Source of the DNA: JBKBUF01 sp046290815
GTDB lineage: Bacteria; Bacteroidota; Bacteroidia; Cytophagales; Cytophagaceae
DNA length: 64,000 bases
NCBI GenBank assembly: GCA_046290815.1
Contig: JBKBUF010000004.1
Location: 132,484-196,483 of the forward strand
Reading direction: 5' to 3'
In this document: piece by piece, positions 17,978-27,000 of the stretch
How the letters are laid out: the number at the start of each line of letters is the position of its first letter
Numbering within the stretch: the stretch's first letter is position 1
The notes under the pieces: generated by a model
What the model was told of the DNA's origin: nothing
What the model saw: the letters and a program-made list of their open reading frames with translations, nothing else
The model's database searches: none
Position numbers and translations under genes: made by a program

Positions 17978-18877
17978 TTAATATAATTCGTCTAAAGACA
18001 TTCCTATATATTTTCTTACAGCTCGGAATGAGCTTAAAAGTCCGATGAAAATGCCTGCCCCGATTAAACTACCAAGTATTATTCCCAGCATTTTAAAATC
18101 CTTTAGTTGCTCTAGTTCAGGTACAATTGTGTAAGCATAATGCAGAACACCTGCAAGTAGCCCGGAAGCAATAACACCTGCAATGAATCCCTGAAATGCC
18201 GCTCTTAGTAAAAAAGGTTTTTGAATGAAACTTCTTCTGGCTCCAACGAGCTGCATACTCCTGATGAGAAATCTCTGAGAATATAAAGCAAGTTTGATTG
18301 TATTGTTGATTAACAGTATAGTTACAAAAATCAATATAAGTGAAAAGGAACCCATTACGATACTGATTAATCTGATGTTTTTGTTAATTGCTTCTATCAA
18401 ATTGACAGGGTAGTCAACCTCAAAAACACCATCCAATGACTTCAGCTGTTCAGAAATATTTTTCATTTTAGCTGCTCTGAAATAATCAGAGTTGATTTTG
18501 ACGGAAAGGGATGGTCTTAAAGGATTTTCGCTTAGTATTACAGAAAAGTCTTCACCAGTTTCTTTTATAAATGCTTCAGTGGCCTGCTCAAGTGAAACAT
18601 AGGATATTTGTGGAATATTATCAGGTTTGGCTACAAAGGGCCTGGTTCCGATATTTTTAATCAGGCTATCAAGGCTTGTTTCACTAAGGTTTTTGTCCAG
18701 ATAAACGTTTATTTCAACGTTTTCCTTAATTAATACAGAAAGGCGTTGGGCATGAAAGTACAGAAGGGCAAATAATCCAATGACAAACAGAGAAAGGGTA
18801 ATACTTAGTATTACTGTAAAGTAGGGGTAACTGCCCAGATTTTTTTTTCTCTTTTTGATACTCACAATAAAATTCAT
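17978..18877 (-). CDS. ftsX: Cell-division protein FtsX
   Basis: 299 residues from the ATG at 18877. It has a short cytoplasmic N terminus, one transmembrane helix (~22-44), a periplasmic loop (~45-170), then three more helices: the FtsX/MacB permease topology. FtsX works with the ATPase FtsE to activate peptidoglycan hydrolases at the septum. ftsE is not adjacent, as is usual in Bacteroidota. It is the first gene of the operon and its start lies in an inverted repeat next to a -7-like box. Confidence 0.92.
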   Translation of the reverse strand: MNFIVSIKKRKKNLGSYPYFTVILSITLSLFVIGLFALLYFHAQRLSVLIKENVEINVYLDKNLSETSLDSLIKNIGTRPFVAKPDNIPQISYVSLEQATEAFIKETGEDFSVILSENPLRPSLSVKINSDYFRAAKMKNISEQLKSLDGVFEVDYPVNLIEAINKNIRLISIVMGSFSLILIFVTILLINNTIKLALYSQRFLIRSMQLVGARRSFIQKPFLLRAAFQGFIAGVIASGLLAGVLHYAYTIVPELEQLKDFKMLGIILGSLIGAGIFIGLLSSFRAVRKYIGMSLDELY

Positions 18878-18924
18878 CAATCGTTACAAATTTAGCAAAA
18901 GATTTCTATTTGCAACGATTGATG
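18875..18924 (-). promoter_or_regulatory. Candidate ftsX promoter within an inverted repeat
   Basis: On the minus strand, TTG, an 18-base spacer and TAAATTTG (18894-18887) match the Bacteroidota -33/-7 promoter, only nine bases before the ftsX ATG. This implies a very short leader. The whole element is bounded by an 11-bp perfect inverted repeat: CATCAATCGTT at 18875-18885 (containing the start codon) and AACGATTGATG at 18914-18924 (overlapping the -33 region). Confidence 0.5.
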
Positions 18925-18940
18925 AGGCTATAGTGGTATA

Positions 18941-19891
18941 TTACTTTTTAAGTCTTTCCAACTCCCTTACGATGGATTTGTCCAGGATTTCTTTCAGAGG
19001 GGATATTTCGAGCTGATTTGGCTTTAGCTCATAATAGCTGCTGTCGAAGAAAAGAAAAAGTTCTCTTCCCTGAGAGGTATTTAATTCCAGAATTTCGTAA
19101 GGTTTGGAATTAAAATCTCCATAAAGGAATAGCTTGTTGTTATAGTGCTGATAGTGGAATTCTTTGTTTTTCCTGCTGGCAAGTATTTTTACGGACAAGT
19201 TGTCTAGTTTATTTTCATCTCTGTGTGTAATTTCAGCATTTACAACTTTAGAGGTATTATCGGATTTAACATCACCTTCATCACCAAAACTTTCAGCAAT
19301 TTTCGGCTCGTTTACTGAAGGGAAAACAGTTCTTTTCTTTAAGGTTACGGTTTCCCTGGTGGATTCATTGTTTAAGACAAGCTCCTCGGTTTTAACCTTT
19401 GGTGCCTTAGAACTAACATTTCTTTCTTTTGAAGCTTTTTTTACAGCTTTTTGGGTAGTAACATCCTGGTTATTGATTATGCTGACAGGCTTTTCTTCTG
19501 CAACCATCTCAACATTATCCGTAACTAGGTCGGATTTATTTGTTTCAATATTGGTATCTACAACAACCTGTGGTTCATGAGTCCTTGTGAAATAATAAAT
19601 GCTGGTTCCAACCACTGCAGTAATTACAACAGATGCCGCAAATTTTAATATAGCAGCGTTATTAATAAAACTGCTTCCTGTACCGACGACTTCTATATTA
19701 TTTAGCCTGGCTTTTAATTCGGCTTTACGTGCATTTTTTAATCCGTCGATAATATCTTTTTGTAGCTGAATTTCATTCTTAATCAAAGGGTCTTTGCTCA
19801 TAGCCTCTTCGAAAAAAGCTTTTTCTTCCCCTTTCAATTTTCCAGAAAGAAAGGAATCGATATTATCCTGATTGTAAAAATTATTAGTCAT
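18941..19891 (-). CDS. Anti-sigma-factor-like membrane protein
   Basis: 316 residues. A cytoplasmic N-terminal helical region (~1-80; DNIDSFLSGKLKGEEKAFFE) is followed by one transmembrane helix (~82-103), a long Thr/Lys/Val-rich periplasmic linker and a C-terminal beta-rich segment. There is no zinc-binding HxxxCxxC motif. It starts four bases after the ECF sigma gene, so it most likely holds that sigma factor at the membrane. The signal sensed is unknown. Confidence 0.75.
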   Translation of the reverse strand: MTNNFYNQDNIDSFLSGKLKGEEKAFFEEAMSKDPLIKNEIQLQKDIIDGLKNARKAELKARLNNIEVVGTGSSFINNAAILKFAASVVITAVVGTSIYYFTRTHEPQVVVDTNIETNKSDLVTDNVEMVAEEKPVSIINNQDVTTQKAVKKASKERNVSSKAPKVKTEELVLNNESTRETVTLKKRTVFPSVNEPKIAESFGDEGDVKSDNTSKVVNAEITHRDENKLDNLSVKILASRKNKEFHYQHYNNKLFLYGDFNSKPYEILELNTSQGRELFLFFDSSYYELKPNQLEISPLKEILDKSIVRELERLKK

Positions 19892-19895
19892 ATAA

Positions 19896-20435
19896 TCAGT
19901 CTAAAAAGTCTTTTGCTGTGTATAATGATTTTATTTTGTTATCTAATTCTTTCTTACACTTATATTTTTTTGTTTTGGCCGTATCAGCATTGGCAAATCC
20001 CATTTTTTCTGCAATGTCATTCATGGACAAATTATCAAAATAATAGTAAGTCAATATTTTTTTGCAGGTATCCCCAAGGTCGTTAATACATTTGTTGATG
20101 ATTTCCGCCCTTTCTTTCTGATCCATATTGCTCACTTCCTGAGCATCTGTTTCTTCATTGGATAACCTACTCTTTCTCTCCAATTCTTTTCTCCACAGGT
20201 TCAGGCAAATACTGTATAGATAAGTGCTTATTTTAGAGCTTAGTACAAATTCGTCAGTATTTACTTTCTGCCAAAGGACAATGAGTGCATCCTGAAAGAT
20301 ATCTTTAGCTTCATCCTCAGAACCATTGTTTTTGATGATCATTTTGACCATCATTCTATAATTTTTCTTATAAAGAAAATCCAGGGCTTTTTCGTCCCCT
20401 TTCTTAATCTTCTCTATAATCTCATTATCCTTCAT
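19896..20435 (-). CDS. ECF RNA polymerase sigma factor
   Basis: 179 residues. Region 2 is visible as DFLYKKNYRMMVKMI and DEAKDIFQDALIVLWQKV. Region 4 is a helix-turn-helix, LTYYYFDNLSMNDIAEKMGF, followed by KTKKYKCKKEL. Its partner is the anti-sigma-like gene directly downstream. The regulon cannot be read from the window. Confidence 0.93.
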   Translation of the reverse strand: MKDNEIIEKIKKGDEKALDFLYKKNYRMMVKMIIKNNGSEDEAKDIFQDALIVLWQKVNTDEFVLSSKISTYLYSICLNLWRKELERKSRLSNEETDAQEVSNMDQKERAEIINKCINDLGDTCKKILTYYYFDNLSMNDIAEKMGFANADTAKTKKYKCKKELDNKIKSLYTAKDFLD

Positions 20436-20719
20436 TGTGTTTATACGCGGATGTTAGTAATTGTAACCGCAAAGTATTTTAATTTACAAAAAAATTTCAT
20501 TAAAACCAGTTAAAATTGTTATTATTAATGAATTACCAGAATCATTGCTATTAGTTATTGATCCTTTTTTTAAGTTTATATATTGATTTAAACGAAATTA
20601 TTTGTCCTTAAAGATAATCAGCTGAGATTAATTTATCATCATTTACTACAATTTTGTATTGAAATGAACATAATTCATCGGAGGTGGTTATTTTTGTAAA
20701 CCAATCCTTTGACAAATCT

Positions 20720-21154
20720 ATGCTGATATCTACATCCAATATCCCGGCATCATACTGCTTTTTGAAGCCGGAAATCAGAAAAAATGCTATTTTAATTGCA
20801 GGAAAATTAATTTCAGAAGATTTTGATGAGTCTGTATCTTTTACAGTGGCATATTTGAAAGCCAGTTGTTTCGGGAAAAATGTTTCTGAAGTGTTACATC
20901 TGATACCTCATAAAGCAGGGTGGGGATTAATTTCTGAAAAGGATGAAACTGTGTTTTTTACTGAAACGCACAAAAATGAGGCAATTAAAAAGGCCAGAGT
21001 GATTGCCAAGTCAAAAAAAGCCAGGCTTACCATTCATTATTCCGACAGCTTGAGGGATGTGGAAAGCTTTGAAGTGAACAGGCCTGCTATTTCCTCCAGA
21101 AGTATGAAAATAACAACTTCTGAAAATCTTAATCAGGAATTAGCAATGCTGTGA
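20720..21154 (+). CDS. DUF2188-containing hypothetical protein
   Basis: About 144 residues from the ATG at 20720; an in-frame GTG at 20684 would add 12. The second half fits the short DUF2188 fold: HLIPHKAGWGLISEKDE, then an EAIKKARVIAKSKKA helix and a RLTIHYSDSLRDVESF strand pair. Soluble. Function unknown. It is divergent from the sigma gene and followed by a strong terminator. Confidence 0.65.
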   Translation: MLISTSNIPASYCFLKPEIRKNAILIAGKLISEDFDESVSFTVAYLKASCFGKNVSEVLHLIPHKAGWGLISEKDETVFFTETHKNEAIKKARVIAKSKKARLTIHYSDSLRDVESFEVNRPAISSRSMKITTSENLNQELAML

Positions 21155-21179
21155 TTGAGAAAAATACATTGATTTCAAA

Positions 21180-21215
21180 TGTCCTGAAGGGGTAAATCTT
21201 TCAGGACATTTTTTT
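21180..21215. terminator. Bidirectional Rho-independent terminator
   Basis: A TGTCCTGAA / TTCAGGACA perfect 9-bp stem is followed by TTTTTTT. It lies between the convergent DUF2188 and MarR genes. Confidence 0.85.
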
Positions 21216-21663
21216 ATCCCCGAAGTTTATCCAGCAACGAATTAAGCTTTTTGGCTTCTTCAATTGATAAGGTCGCGAAATTTTTCTCAAAAGAAGGCAT
21301 TTCCTTGTCAATTTTATTTAAAAGATCCATCCCTTTTTTAGTGATGTGAATGTCAACAGCTCTTTTATCTTCAGTGCAGGTTTTTCTATCCAGAAGGTTT
21401 TTAAGTCGGAGCCTTTCCACTATTCTTGAGGCGTCAGACATTTTATCGAGCATTCTGTCTTTAAGAAGATTTATATTGGCAGGGTTTGGATGCTGTCCCT
21501 TTACTATCCTTAAAATGTTGAATTGCTGTTTGGTCAATCCAAATTTTTTAAAGAAGTCTTTCGATTTCGATTCAAGCCAGTTGGAAGTATAAATAAGATT
21601 GACTAAAGCTTTATGGTATTCATTTCTGAATTCCTTTTGCTTAATTTCTTCTTCCAGCTTCAT
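21214..21663 (-). CDS. MarR-family transcriptional regulator
   Basis: 149 residues with a winged helix: LTKQQFNILRIVKGQHPNPA, then a recognition helix MLDKMSDASRIVERLRLKN and a wing with LDRKTCTEDKRAVDIHIT. Regulators of this family often sense small phenolic ligands or redox state. It lies 20 bases after folE in the same direction, so it may be co-transcribed. Confidence 0.9.
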   Translation of the reverse strand: MKLEEEIKQKEFRNEYHKALVNLIYTSNWLESKSKDFFKKFGLTKQQFNILRIVKGQHPNPANINLLKDRMLDKMSDASRIVERLRLKNLLDRKTCTEDKRAVDIHITKKGMDLLNKIDKEMPSFEKNFATLSIEEAKKLNSLLDKLRG

Positions 21664-21683
21664 TGAAAAGACTCCTTAAGGTA

Positions 21684-22370
21684 TTATTGAATGTATTTTA
21701 AAAATTCCGATTTGATCGAATCTTCTTTAAACTTACCGTTGTAATGTGCGGTAACAGTACGACTGTTAAAATCATTCACACCTCTTGATGACACACACAT
21801 GTGAGCTGCATCTAATACAACCGCCACATCTTCTGTCTGAAGTGTTTCTTTCAGATCATTGGCAATTTGTACAGTAAGTCTTTCCTGTATCTGAGGTCTT
21901 TTTGCATAATGTTGTACAAGTCTGTTGATCTTAGAAAGCCCTATTACTTTTCCTGACGAAAAATATGCCACATGTGCCTTCCCATAGATAGGTACAAAAT
22001 GATGCTCACAGTAAGAGTAAAAAGTAATATCTTTTTCCACCAACATTTCATTGTAGCGGAATTTATTTTCAAAAAGCCTTATTTTAGGTCTGTTTTCAGG
22101 ATTAAGTCCTGCAAATACCTCCTTTACAAACATTTTAGCAACCCTGTCTGGGGTTCCGCTAAGACTATCATCTTCCAGGTCTAAACCGAGGATGTGCATT
22201 ATTTCTTTAAAATGCTTGGAGATTAATTCTATTTTAAGCTCATCATCCATAGCAAATGCATCAGCCCTCATCGGGGTTTCCGTATTGGATCCCAAATGAT
22301 CGTCACCGATTTCATCAATAGTAAGGTCTTTAATCAGCCGGGTATTCAACAAAGTTCCTTTCGGTTTCAT
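21684..22370 (-). CDS. folE: GTP cyclohydrolase I
   Basis: 228 residues. Catalyses the first step from GTP to dihydroneopterin triphosphate, used for folate, queuosine or other pterins. The zinc site is in YCEHHFVPIYGKAHVAY, with the downstream cysteine in DAAHMCVSSRGVND. GTP-binding segments KINRLVQHYAKRPQIQERLT are present. Its start overlaps the end of queD by 41 bases, indicating translational coupling. Confidence 0.95.
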   Translation of the reverse strand: MKPKGTLLNTRLIKDLTIDEIGDDHLGSNTETPMRADAFAMDDELKIELISKHFKEIMHILGLDLEDDSLSGTPDRVAKMFVKEVFAGLNPENRPKIRLFENKFRYNEMLVEKDITFYSYCEHHFVPIYGKAHVAYFSSGKVIGLSKINRLVQHYAKRPQIQERLTVQIANDLKETLQTEDVAVVLDAAHMCVSSRGVNDFNSRTVTAHYNGKFKEDSIKSEFLKYIQ

Positions 22371-22740
22371 ACAATAGTACCTTTAAGTCGTATTTTTTTT
22401 CTATTCTCTCTCTTAAAATTTCCCAGATAACTTTGGCAATATTCTCTGCCGTAGGATTTAGTGATTTAAATTCTTCGGTATCGAGATTAAGATTTTTATG
22501 GTCAAATTTTTTTATTATATGGTCTTTGATCAGATCACTTAAAAATTTCATATCAATAACGTATCCGGTATCAGGATTAGTTTCTCCGGTAACTTTTACA
22601 ATCACTTCATAGTTGTGGCCATGAAAGTATGGATTGCTGCATTTACCGAATATCTTCTCATTTTTTTCCTCAGACCATTCAGGATTGAATAATCTGTGGG
22701 CTGCATTGAAATGTTCTTTCCTATATACGGAAGTCCTCAT
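22330..22740 (-). CDS. queD: 6-pyruvoyl/6-carboxytetrahydropterin synthase family protein
   Basis: About 136 residues from the ATG at 22740 (MRTSVYRKEHFNAAHRL); a longer in-frame start at 22755 is less likely. Zinc histidines lie in HFNAAHRL and FHGHNYEV, with the catalytic cysteine in GKCSNPYFHGH. It uses the product of FolE, which supports a QueD role in preQ0/queuosine synthesis. The gene order queD-folE places two consecutive steps together. Confidence 0.9.
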   Translation of the reverse strand: MRTSVYRKEHFNAAHRLFNPEWSEEKNEKIFGKCSNPYFHGHNYEVIVKVTGETNPDTGYVIDMKFLSDLIKDHIIKKFDHKNLNLDTEEFKSLNPTAENIAKVIWEILRERIEKKYDLKVLLYETERNFVEYPAD

Positions 22741-22904
22741 AAGGATGAATTCCAAAATTTAATTTAAGCAAAAATATCCTTTTTCCTTAAAAAATCATGG
22801 AAAAATATAACTTATATGTTTAAACAGTTATGGAGATGGTCAATGAATGATTTTCCTTATTTAAAAAGCGAATTCTGTTGAGACAGGTATTATGTCAAAA
22901 ACCC

Positions 22905-23813
22905 TCAGAATTTTCTAATCAGCTCTGAACCCTGTATTTGCAGGATGCGGTCTTTTATTGTAATTAAATAAATGCCTGATGGGTAATTCTCCAGATTTAT
23001 ATCCAGGAAATTCAAAGCTGAAGCATTGAAAATATTCTGAGAAGAAATGTTAGATAAAGTTACTTCGAATTTTTTATTTGGCCAGGTAATCCTGACGTGG
23101 TTTCCTGTTAAGTAGGTGACGCTTGCATTAATTTCCTGTAATGTAAATGAGGCGCTGGCTATCAAATGACATTTTGTACCGTATATGATAGAATTGTTTT
23201 CTTTTACACAATAGTATTCACTTTCTACAGCTGCTAATGGAAAATTTAATGGTTCATCTGATACTCCCATATAACTTCCAATGGATTCAATAAAATATTC
23301 AGGATGATAACAGTTCTCATTTTCCGGTCTTATTAAATGAAATTTTCTGACCTGTTTATTATTGGAGAGGGATATAGTTTCGATGTCTGAAACGATTACA
23401 GGAGTTGACTCACTTTCAGTGCTACAAGTCATTTTTGTGAAAATCATTGTTTCTCCGACCTGTTTGGAACAGTCAAAAACCAGTTTCTCCTTATTTGTTC
23501 CCGGTTCAATTTTATAAATTTTTTGTTCACTTATATCTTCCCGAATAAATGCATAAACATTGGTGTTAATGTTTTGTGGTGAGGCTTGATTATAACTGGT
23601 TGAGAATAGTTTTTTATAGATTTTATCATTTATTGAAGTGTCACCAGAAATGTAAAATTTATAAATATCTCTGGCTGGGATTTCTGCATGGGATGACAGT
23701 TTTGCTACATGCCAAATTTTATTTTCAGTAATCAGTGGTTGATAATCCTGGGCATTAACAATAAAAATATTGCAAGTAATAAAGCAAAAAAGAATAAAAG
23801 GATATTTTTTCAT
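22905..23813 (-). CDS. T9SS-secreted protein of unknown function
   Basis: 302 residues with a signal peptide (1-21, ending VNA-Q), a central domain of unknown fold (~25-215) containing cysteines at FDCSKQ, TCSTES and YYCVKE, and a type A T9SS tail (~245-302: KFEVTLSNISSQ, FLDINLENYPSGIYLITIKD). The tail marks it for outer-membrane export. I recognise no enzyme motif in the passenger. Confidence 0.75.
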   Translation of the reverse strand: MKKYPFILFCFITCNIFIVNAQDYQPLITENKIWHVAKLSSHAEIPARDIYKFYISGDTSINDKIYKKLFSTSYNQASPQNINTNVYAFIREDISEQKIYKIEPGTNKEKLVFDCSKQVGETMIFTKMTCSTESESTPVIVSDIETISLSNNKQVRKFHLIRPENENCYHPEYFIESIGSYMGVSDEPLNFPLAAVESEYYCVKENNSIIYGTKCHLIASASFTLQEINASVTYLTGNHVRITWPNKKFEVTLSNISSQNIFNASALNFLDINLENYPSGIYLITIKDRILQIQGSELIRKF

Positions 23814-23897
23814 ATCACAATTGTTGAAAATGAATTGTAATATATGAAAAATATATTTTATTGATGTGGTTTAGATGATTTTATTAAAAAACCATTA

Positions 23898-25463
23898 TCA
23901 TTCCGCACCGATTCCCAGGTAGGTCCTTACTTTTTCTTCATCAAATTTTTCCGCAGCACTGTCCTCTTTTTGTAAAAGACTAGCAATTATTCCTGCTGCC
24001 ATGGAGCAGGGAATGGATATAATCGCAGGATTTTTTATAGGAAAAATAGCTTGTTCAAATCCTGCCATTTCTACCCATACTGTTGGACTTAAAATTATTA
24101 GTAAGATGGACAGTGATGTACCAGTGATCATGCTAACAACTGCACCTTTGGTGGTAAATTTCTTCCAGGAAATAGATAGTAGAAGTGCAGGAAAATTGGC
24201 ACTGGCAGCTATTGCAAAGGCCAGTCCCACCATGAATGCAACATTCTGACCTTTAAATATCAGGCCGAGCACAATTGATAATATGCCGAGTAAAATTGTA
24301 GCTCTTCTTGCCACTACAACTTCGCCTTTTTCGTCTGAAACACCGTTTTGAAATACATTCACATAAAGGTCATGCGAAAGGGTAGAAGCTCCGGAGAGAG
24401 TAAGTCCTGCAACTACTGCCAGTATTGTTGCAAAGGCAACTGCAGCAATAAATCCCATAAACATTTTACCGCCTGTGGCTTCAGCCAGCAATAATGCAGC
24501 CATGTTTCCACCTTTCTCCTGAGCGATTATCAAATCTTTTCCTACCAACACCATTGCTCCGAAACCAATGATGAAAGTGAGTATATAAAAATAACCTATG
24601 AATCCTGTTGCTACAAAAACCGAAGTACGTGCAGCCTTAGCATCCGGTACTGTATAGAATCTCATAAGAATATGAGGCAAACCAGCAGTACCCAGCATCA
24701 GGGCAAGTCCTAATGAAATAGCATCATACTTATTGGATATATAGCTTCCCGGATTCAGGATATCATCTGAGTAAATGCTGGCTGCTTTGTTAAATAATTC
24801 TGTAGGACTGAAATTAAAATTTATAAGGGTTAAAATTACAATCATTGTGGCACCTGCAAGTAATAGCACAGCTTTGATGATTTGAACCCATGTGGTGGCC
24901 AGCATACCACCGAAAAGAACGTAAGAGGTCATGACTGCACCAACAATCACAACTGCCATTGAATATTCGATACCGAATAACTTTTGTATCAAACTGCCTG
25001 CTCCAACCATTTGAGCTATGAGATAAAATACGATGGTTGTTAACGATCCTGTTGCAGCGCAAATTCTGACAGGCTTTTGCTTCAAGCGGTAAGCTACAAC
25101 ATCAGCAAATGTATACTTCCCTAAATTTCGTAAAGGCTCTGCAATCAAAAACATAATCAATGGCCAGCCAACAAGAAACCCGATGGAGTAGATCAGTCCG
25201 TCGTAACCTTTGAGCGCAACCATACCCGCTATTCCAAGGAAGGATGCGGCACTCATATAATCTCCGGCAAGTGCAAGTCCATTTTGAAATCCGCTGATGT
25301 TCCTGCCTGCTGCATAAAACTCAGATGTAGTTTTAGTTCTTTTAGCCGCCCACCAGGTAATGTACATAGTGATGGCAACGAAAGCAAAGAACATAATGAT
25401 TGCTGCTAAGCTTGGTTTACCCAAAGCAGTATCGGATGCCTGAAGCAATATGTTAAAATTCAT
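23898..25463 (-). CDS. actP: Cation/acetate symporter ActP (SSS family)
   Basis: 521 residues with about 13 transmembrane helices. Sodium:solute symporter family signatures are visible: GLALAGDYMSAASFLGIAG near the N terminus, and FATILAVVAGLTLSGAS with LSHDLYVNVF in the second half. ActP imports acetate and other short carboxylates. Its start overlaps the DUF485 gene stop (ATGA), matching the yjcH-actP pairing of E. coli. Confidence 0.93.
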   Translation of the reverse strand: MNFNILLQASDTALGKPSLAAIIMFFAFVAITMYITWWAAKRTKTTSEFYAAGRNISGFQNGLALAGDYMSAASFLGIAGMVALKGYDGLIYSIGFLVGWPLIMFLIAEPLRNLGKYTFADVVAYRLKQKPVRICAATGSLTTIVFYLIAQMVGAGSLIQKLFGIEYSMAVVIVGAVMTSYVLFGGMLATTWVQIIKAVLLLAGATMIVILTLINFNFSPTELFNKAASIYSDDILNPGSYISNKYDAISLGLALMLGTAGLPHILMRFYTVPDAKAARTSVFVATGFIGYFYILTFIIGFGAMVLVGKDLIIAQEKGGNMAALLLAEATGGKMFMGFIAAVAFATILAVVAGLTLSGASTLSHDLYVNVFQNGVSDEKGEVVVARRATILLGILSIVLGLIFKGQNVAFMVGLAFAIAASANFPALLLSISWKKFTTKGAVVSMITGTSLSILLIILSPTVWVEMAGFEQAIFPIKNPAIISIPCSMAAGIIASLLQKEDSAAEKFDEEKVRTYLGIGAE

Positions 25464-25753
25464 TTTTTGTTTATCTGATTTTTTACATTTTCCACTTTGC
25501 GGTCATATCTGGAATTGGCCCAATAGACATATACTCCTGTAAGGATCCATGAAAAAACTATAATTCCTAAGCCTATATGCAATCCTATCGGAAGAGAGCC
25601 GACTTTTTCACGAAGAACGGTTTTATTAAAGGCAATAGTGCTGATATAACCAAAATACACTAATAAGATGATCGAAGAAAAAATAATGGAAAATATCCAT
25701 CTGGTTCGGATTAGACTTTTAAGGTCCGGCTTTACCGCGGTGTCGTTTTTCAT
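25460..25753 (-). CDS. yjcH: DUF485 membrane protein (YjcH-like)
   Basis: 97 residues with two transmembrane helices (~20-42 and ~58-80) and charged tails. DUF485 proteins regularly precede acetate symporters and are presumed accessory subunits. First gene of the actP operon, behind a structured leader of about 210 bases. Confidence 0.85.
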   Translation of the reverse strand: MKNDTAVKPDLKSLIRTRWIFSIIFSSIILLVYFGYISTIAFNKTVLREKVGSLPIGLHIGLGIIVFSWILTGVYVYWANSRYDRKVENVKNQINKK

Positions 25754-25783
25754 GCTGGAAATTTTTTATTTATACGTAAAAAT

Positions 25784-25803
25784 AAGCCGAATGGTATCGG
25801 CTT
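25784..25803 (-). terminator. Intrinsic terminator in the actP leader (attenuator candidate)
   Basis: On the minus strand a perfect AAGCCGA / TCGGCTT stem with a six-base loop is followed by ATTTTTA, 30 bases before the yjcH start. An intrinsic terminator between a promoter and its own gene indicates premature-termination control. Confidence 0.6.
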
Positions 25804-25805
25804 TA

Positions 25806-25863
25806 ACAAGGGCAGATAACTCCACAGCCCCCGCTTGTGAATTTTATCTGTTTTGTCCCTTGT
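25806..25863 (-). promoter_or_regulatory. Structured leader element upstream of yjcH-actP (possible riboswitch)
   Basis: On the minus strand, a nested double stem: ACAAGGG pairs with CCCTTGT (25863-25857 / 25812-25806) and, inside it, CAGATAA pairs with TTATCTG (25850-25844 / 25819-25813). The inner loop is G-rich, with a possible CACA/TGTG pairing around GCGGGGGC. It sits just before the attenuator hairpin. I cannot match it to a named riboswitch class. Confidence 0.5.
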
Positions 25864-25971
25864 CTCCACCGAATATTAAAATGGGTCATATTCGAAATAA
25901 TTGATTAATAAAAAGCAAGTTAGAGCTTAATAAATCATTAAATAATTCTTGGAATAATTATAGAATCGGCG

Positions 25972-26005
25972 CAAATATAAAAAAAAGGTTGTATGATTTA
26001 CCAAA
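25972..26005 (-). promoter_or_regulatory. Promoter of the yjcH-actP operon
   Basis: On the minus strand TTTG (26005-26002), a 22-base spacer and TATATTTG (25979-25972) match the Bacteroidota -33/-7 consensus. Transcription would start near 25966, giving a leader of about 210 bases. The remaining sequence, 26006-26307, holds no gene that I can see. Confidence 0.5.
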
Positions 26006-26340
26006 AATCCTATTAATCAATTGTTTGATTTATGATAAAACAAATTTTTCATATAACTAATTTGTCTTTAAGCGAGTTTTTTTCAAAGAATCAAAGTTTT
26101 AGAGTTCAAAAAAATTTTTCAACCTCTGTATTATTACCTTCTGAAATTAGAAAAGTATAAAACTGTAGTTTTTAAGTGGTAATTCGAATTTAACTGGTTT
26201 TTAAAACGTTATTATATATCTGATCCGGTAAATTTAAAACCGGATTTTAGAATTTTTTTTGGTATAGCTTAAATTTTAAGATATAAAATTCTTTGTATTG
26301 AATTATTGTGGTATATTTACCAAATAAAATTTGGTTTGTC

Positions 26341-27000
26341 GTGGATATTGAATCAATCAAGTATAAAATTAAAGAATATCAGTCAAAGTATCTGAAGATG
26401 TTTACAACGTCTTCATTTCAGACGCACAGTATTGTTTTACTTCATATCTTAAGCAAGATAGATAATTCTATTCCTGTATACTGTATTAATACAGGGTATC
26501 ATTTTCCTGAGACTCTTGAGTACAGAGATATGATTATTGATATGTTTAAGTTGAACCTGAAAGAGGTATCATCTTTTACACCTCGTCATATGCAAAAAGA
26601 TGCACATGGAAGATTACTCTTCACATCGGACCCTGACTTTTGCTGTTATTTGAACAAGACCCAACCCCTGGAGCCAATACTTGCCGAGAATGATGTTTGG
26701 ATTAACGGTGTAAGAGCAGACCAAAGTGATGTGAGAAAAAATTTTAAAATTGAAGAGAAGGCTCCACATGATGTAATTCGATTTCATCCTATGCTGGATT
26801 GGAGTACCAAGATGATTGAATTATACATAAAAGAGCATAATCTGCCAAGGCATCCGCTTGAAGCAAAAGGCTACTTATCTATAGGTTGTGAACCATGTAC
26901 CAGAAAATTTGATCTGGAATTCTATTCCAGAGAAGGACGATGGTATGGATTAAAGAAAACCGAATGCGGATTAAATACGGACTTAATCAATAAACAATAA
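26341..27000 (+). CDS. cysH: APS/PAPS reductase-family protein with [4Fe-4S] cysteines
   Basis: About 219 residues. The N terminus is uncertain: GTG at 26341 is chosen, GTG at 26308 would add 11. The nucleotide-binding loop is TTSSFQTHSIVLLH. The cysteine pairs FCCYL and GCEPC are the [4Fe-4S] ligands of APS-type reductases. The catalytic C-terminal motif is KTECGLN; most family members have ECGLH/ECGIH, so the histidine is replaced by asparagine. It would reduce APS or PAPS to sulfite. No cysD, cysN or sulfite reductase gene is nearby. Its stop overlaps the epimerase start. Confidence 0.85.
   Translation: MDIESIKYKIKEYQSKYLKMFTTSSFQTHSIVLLHILSKIDNSIPVYCINTGYHFPETLEYRDMIIDMFKLNLKEVSSFTPRHMQKDAHGRLLFTSDPDFCCYLNKTQPLEPILAENDVWINGVRADQSDVRKNFKIEEKAPHDVIRFHPMLDWSTKMIELYIKEHNLPRHPLEAKGYLSIGCEPCTRKFDLEFYSREGRWYGLKKTECGLNTDLINKQ

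Noticed and set aside
24814..25062. An 82-codon frame antisense to actP
   Set aside because: Its composition (rich in Cys, Ser and His) is a by-product of the membrane-protein coding strand.
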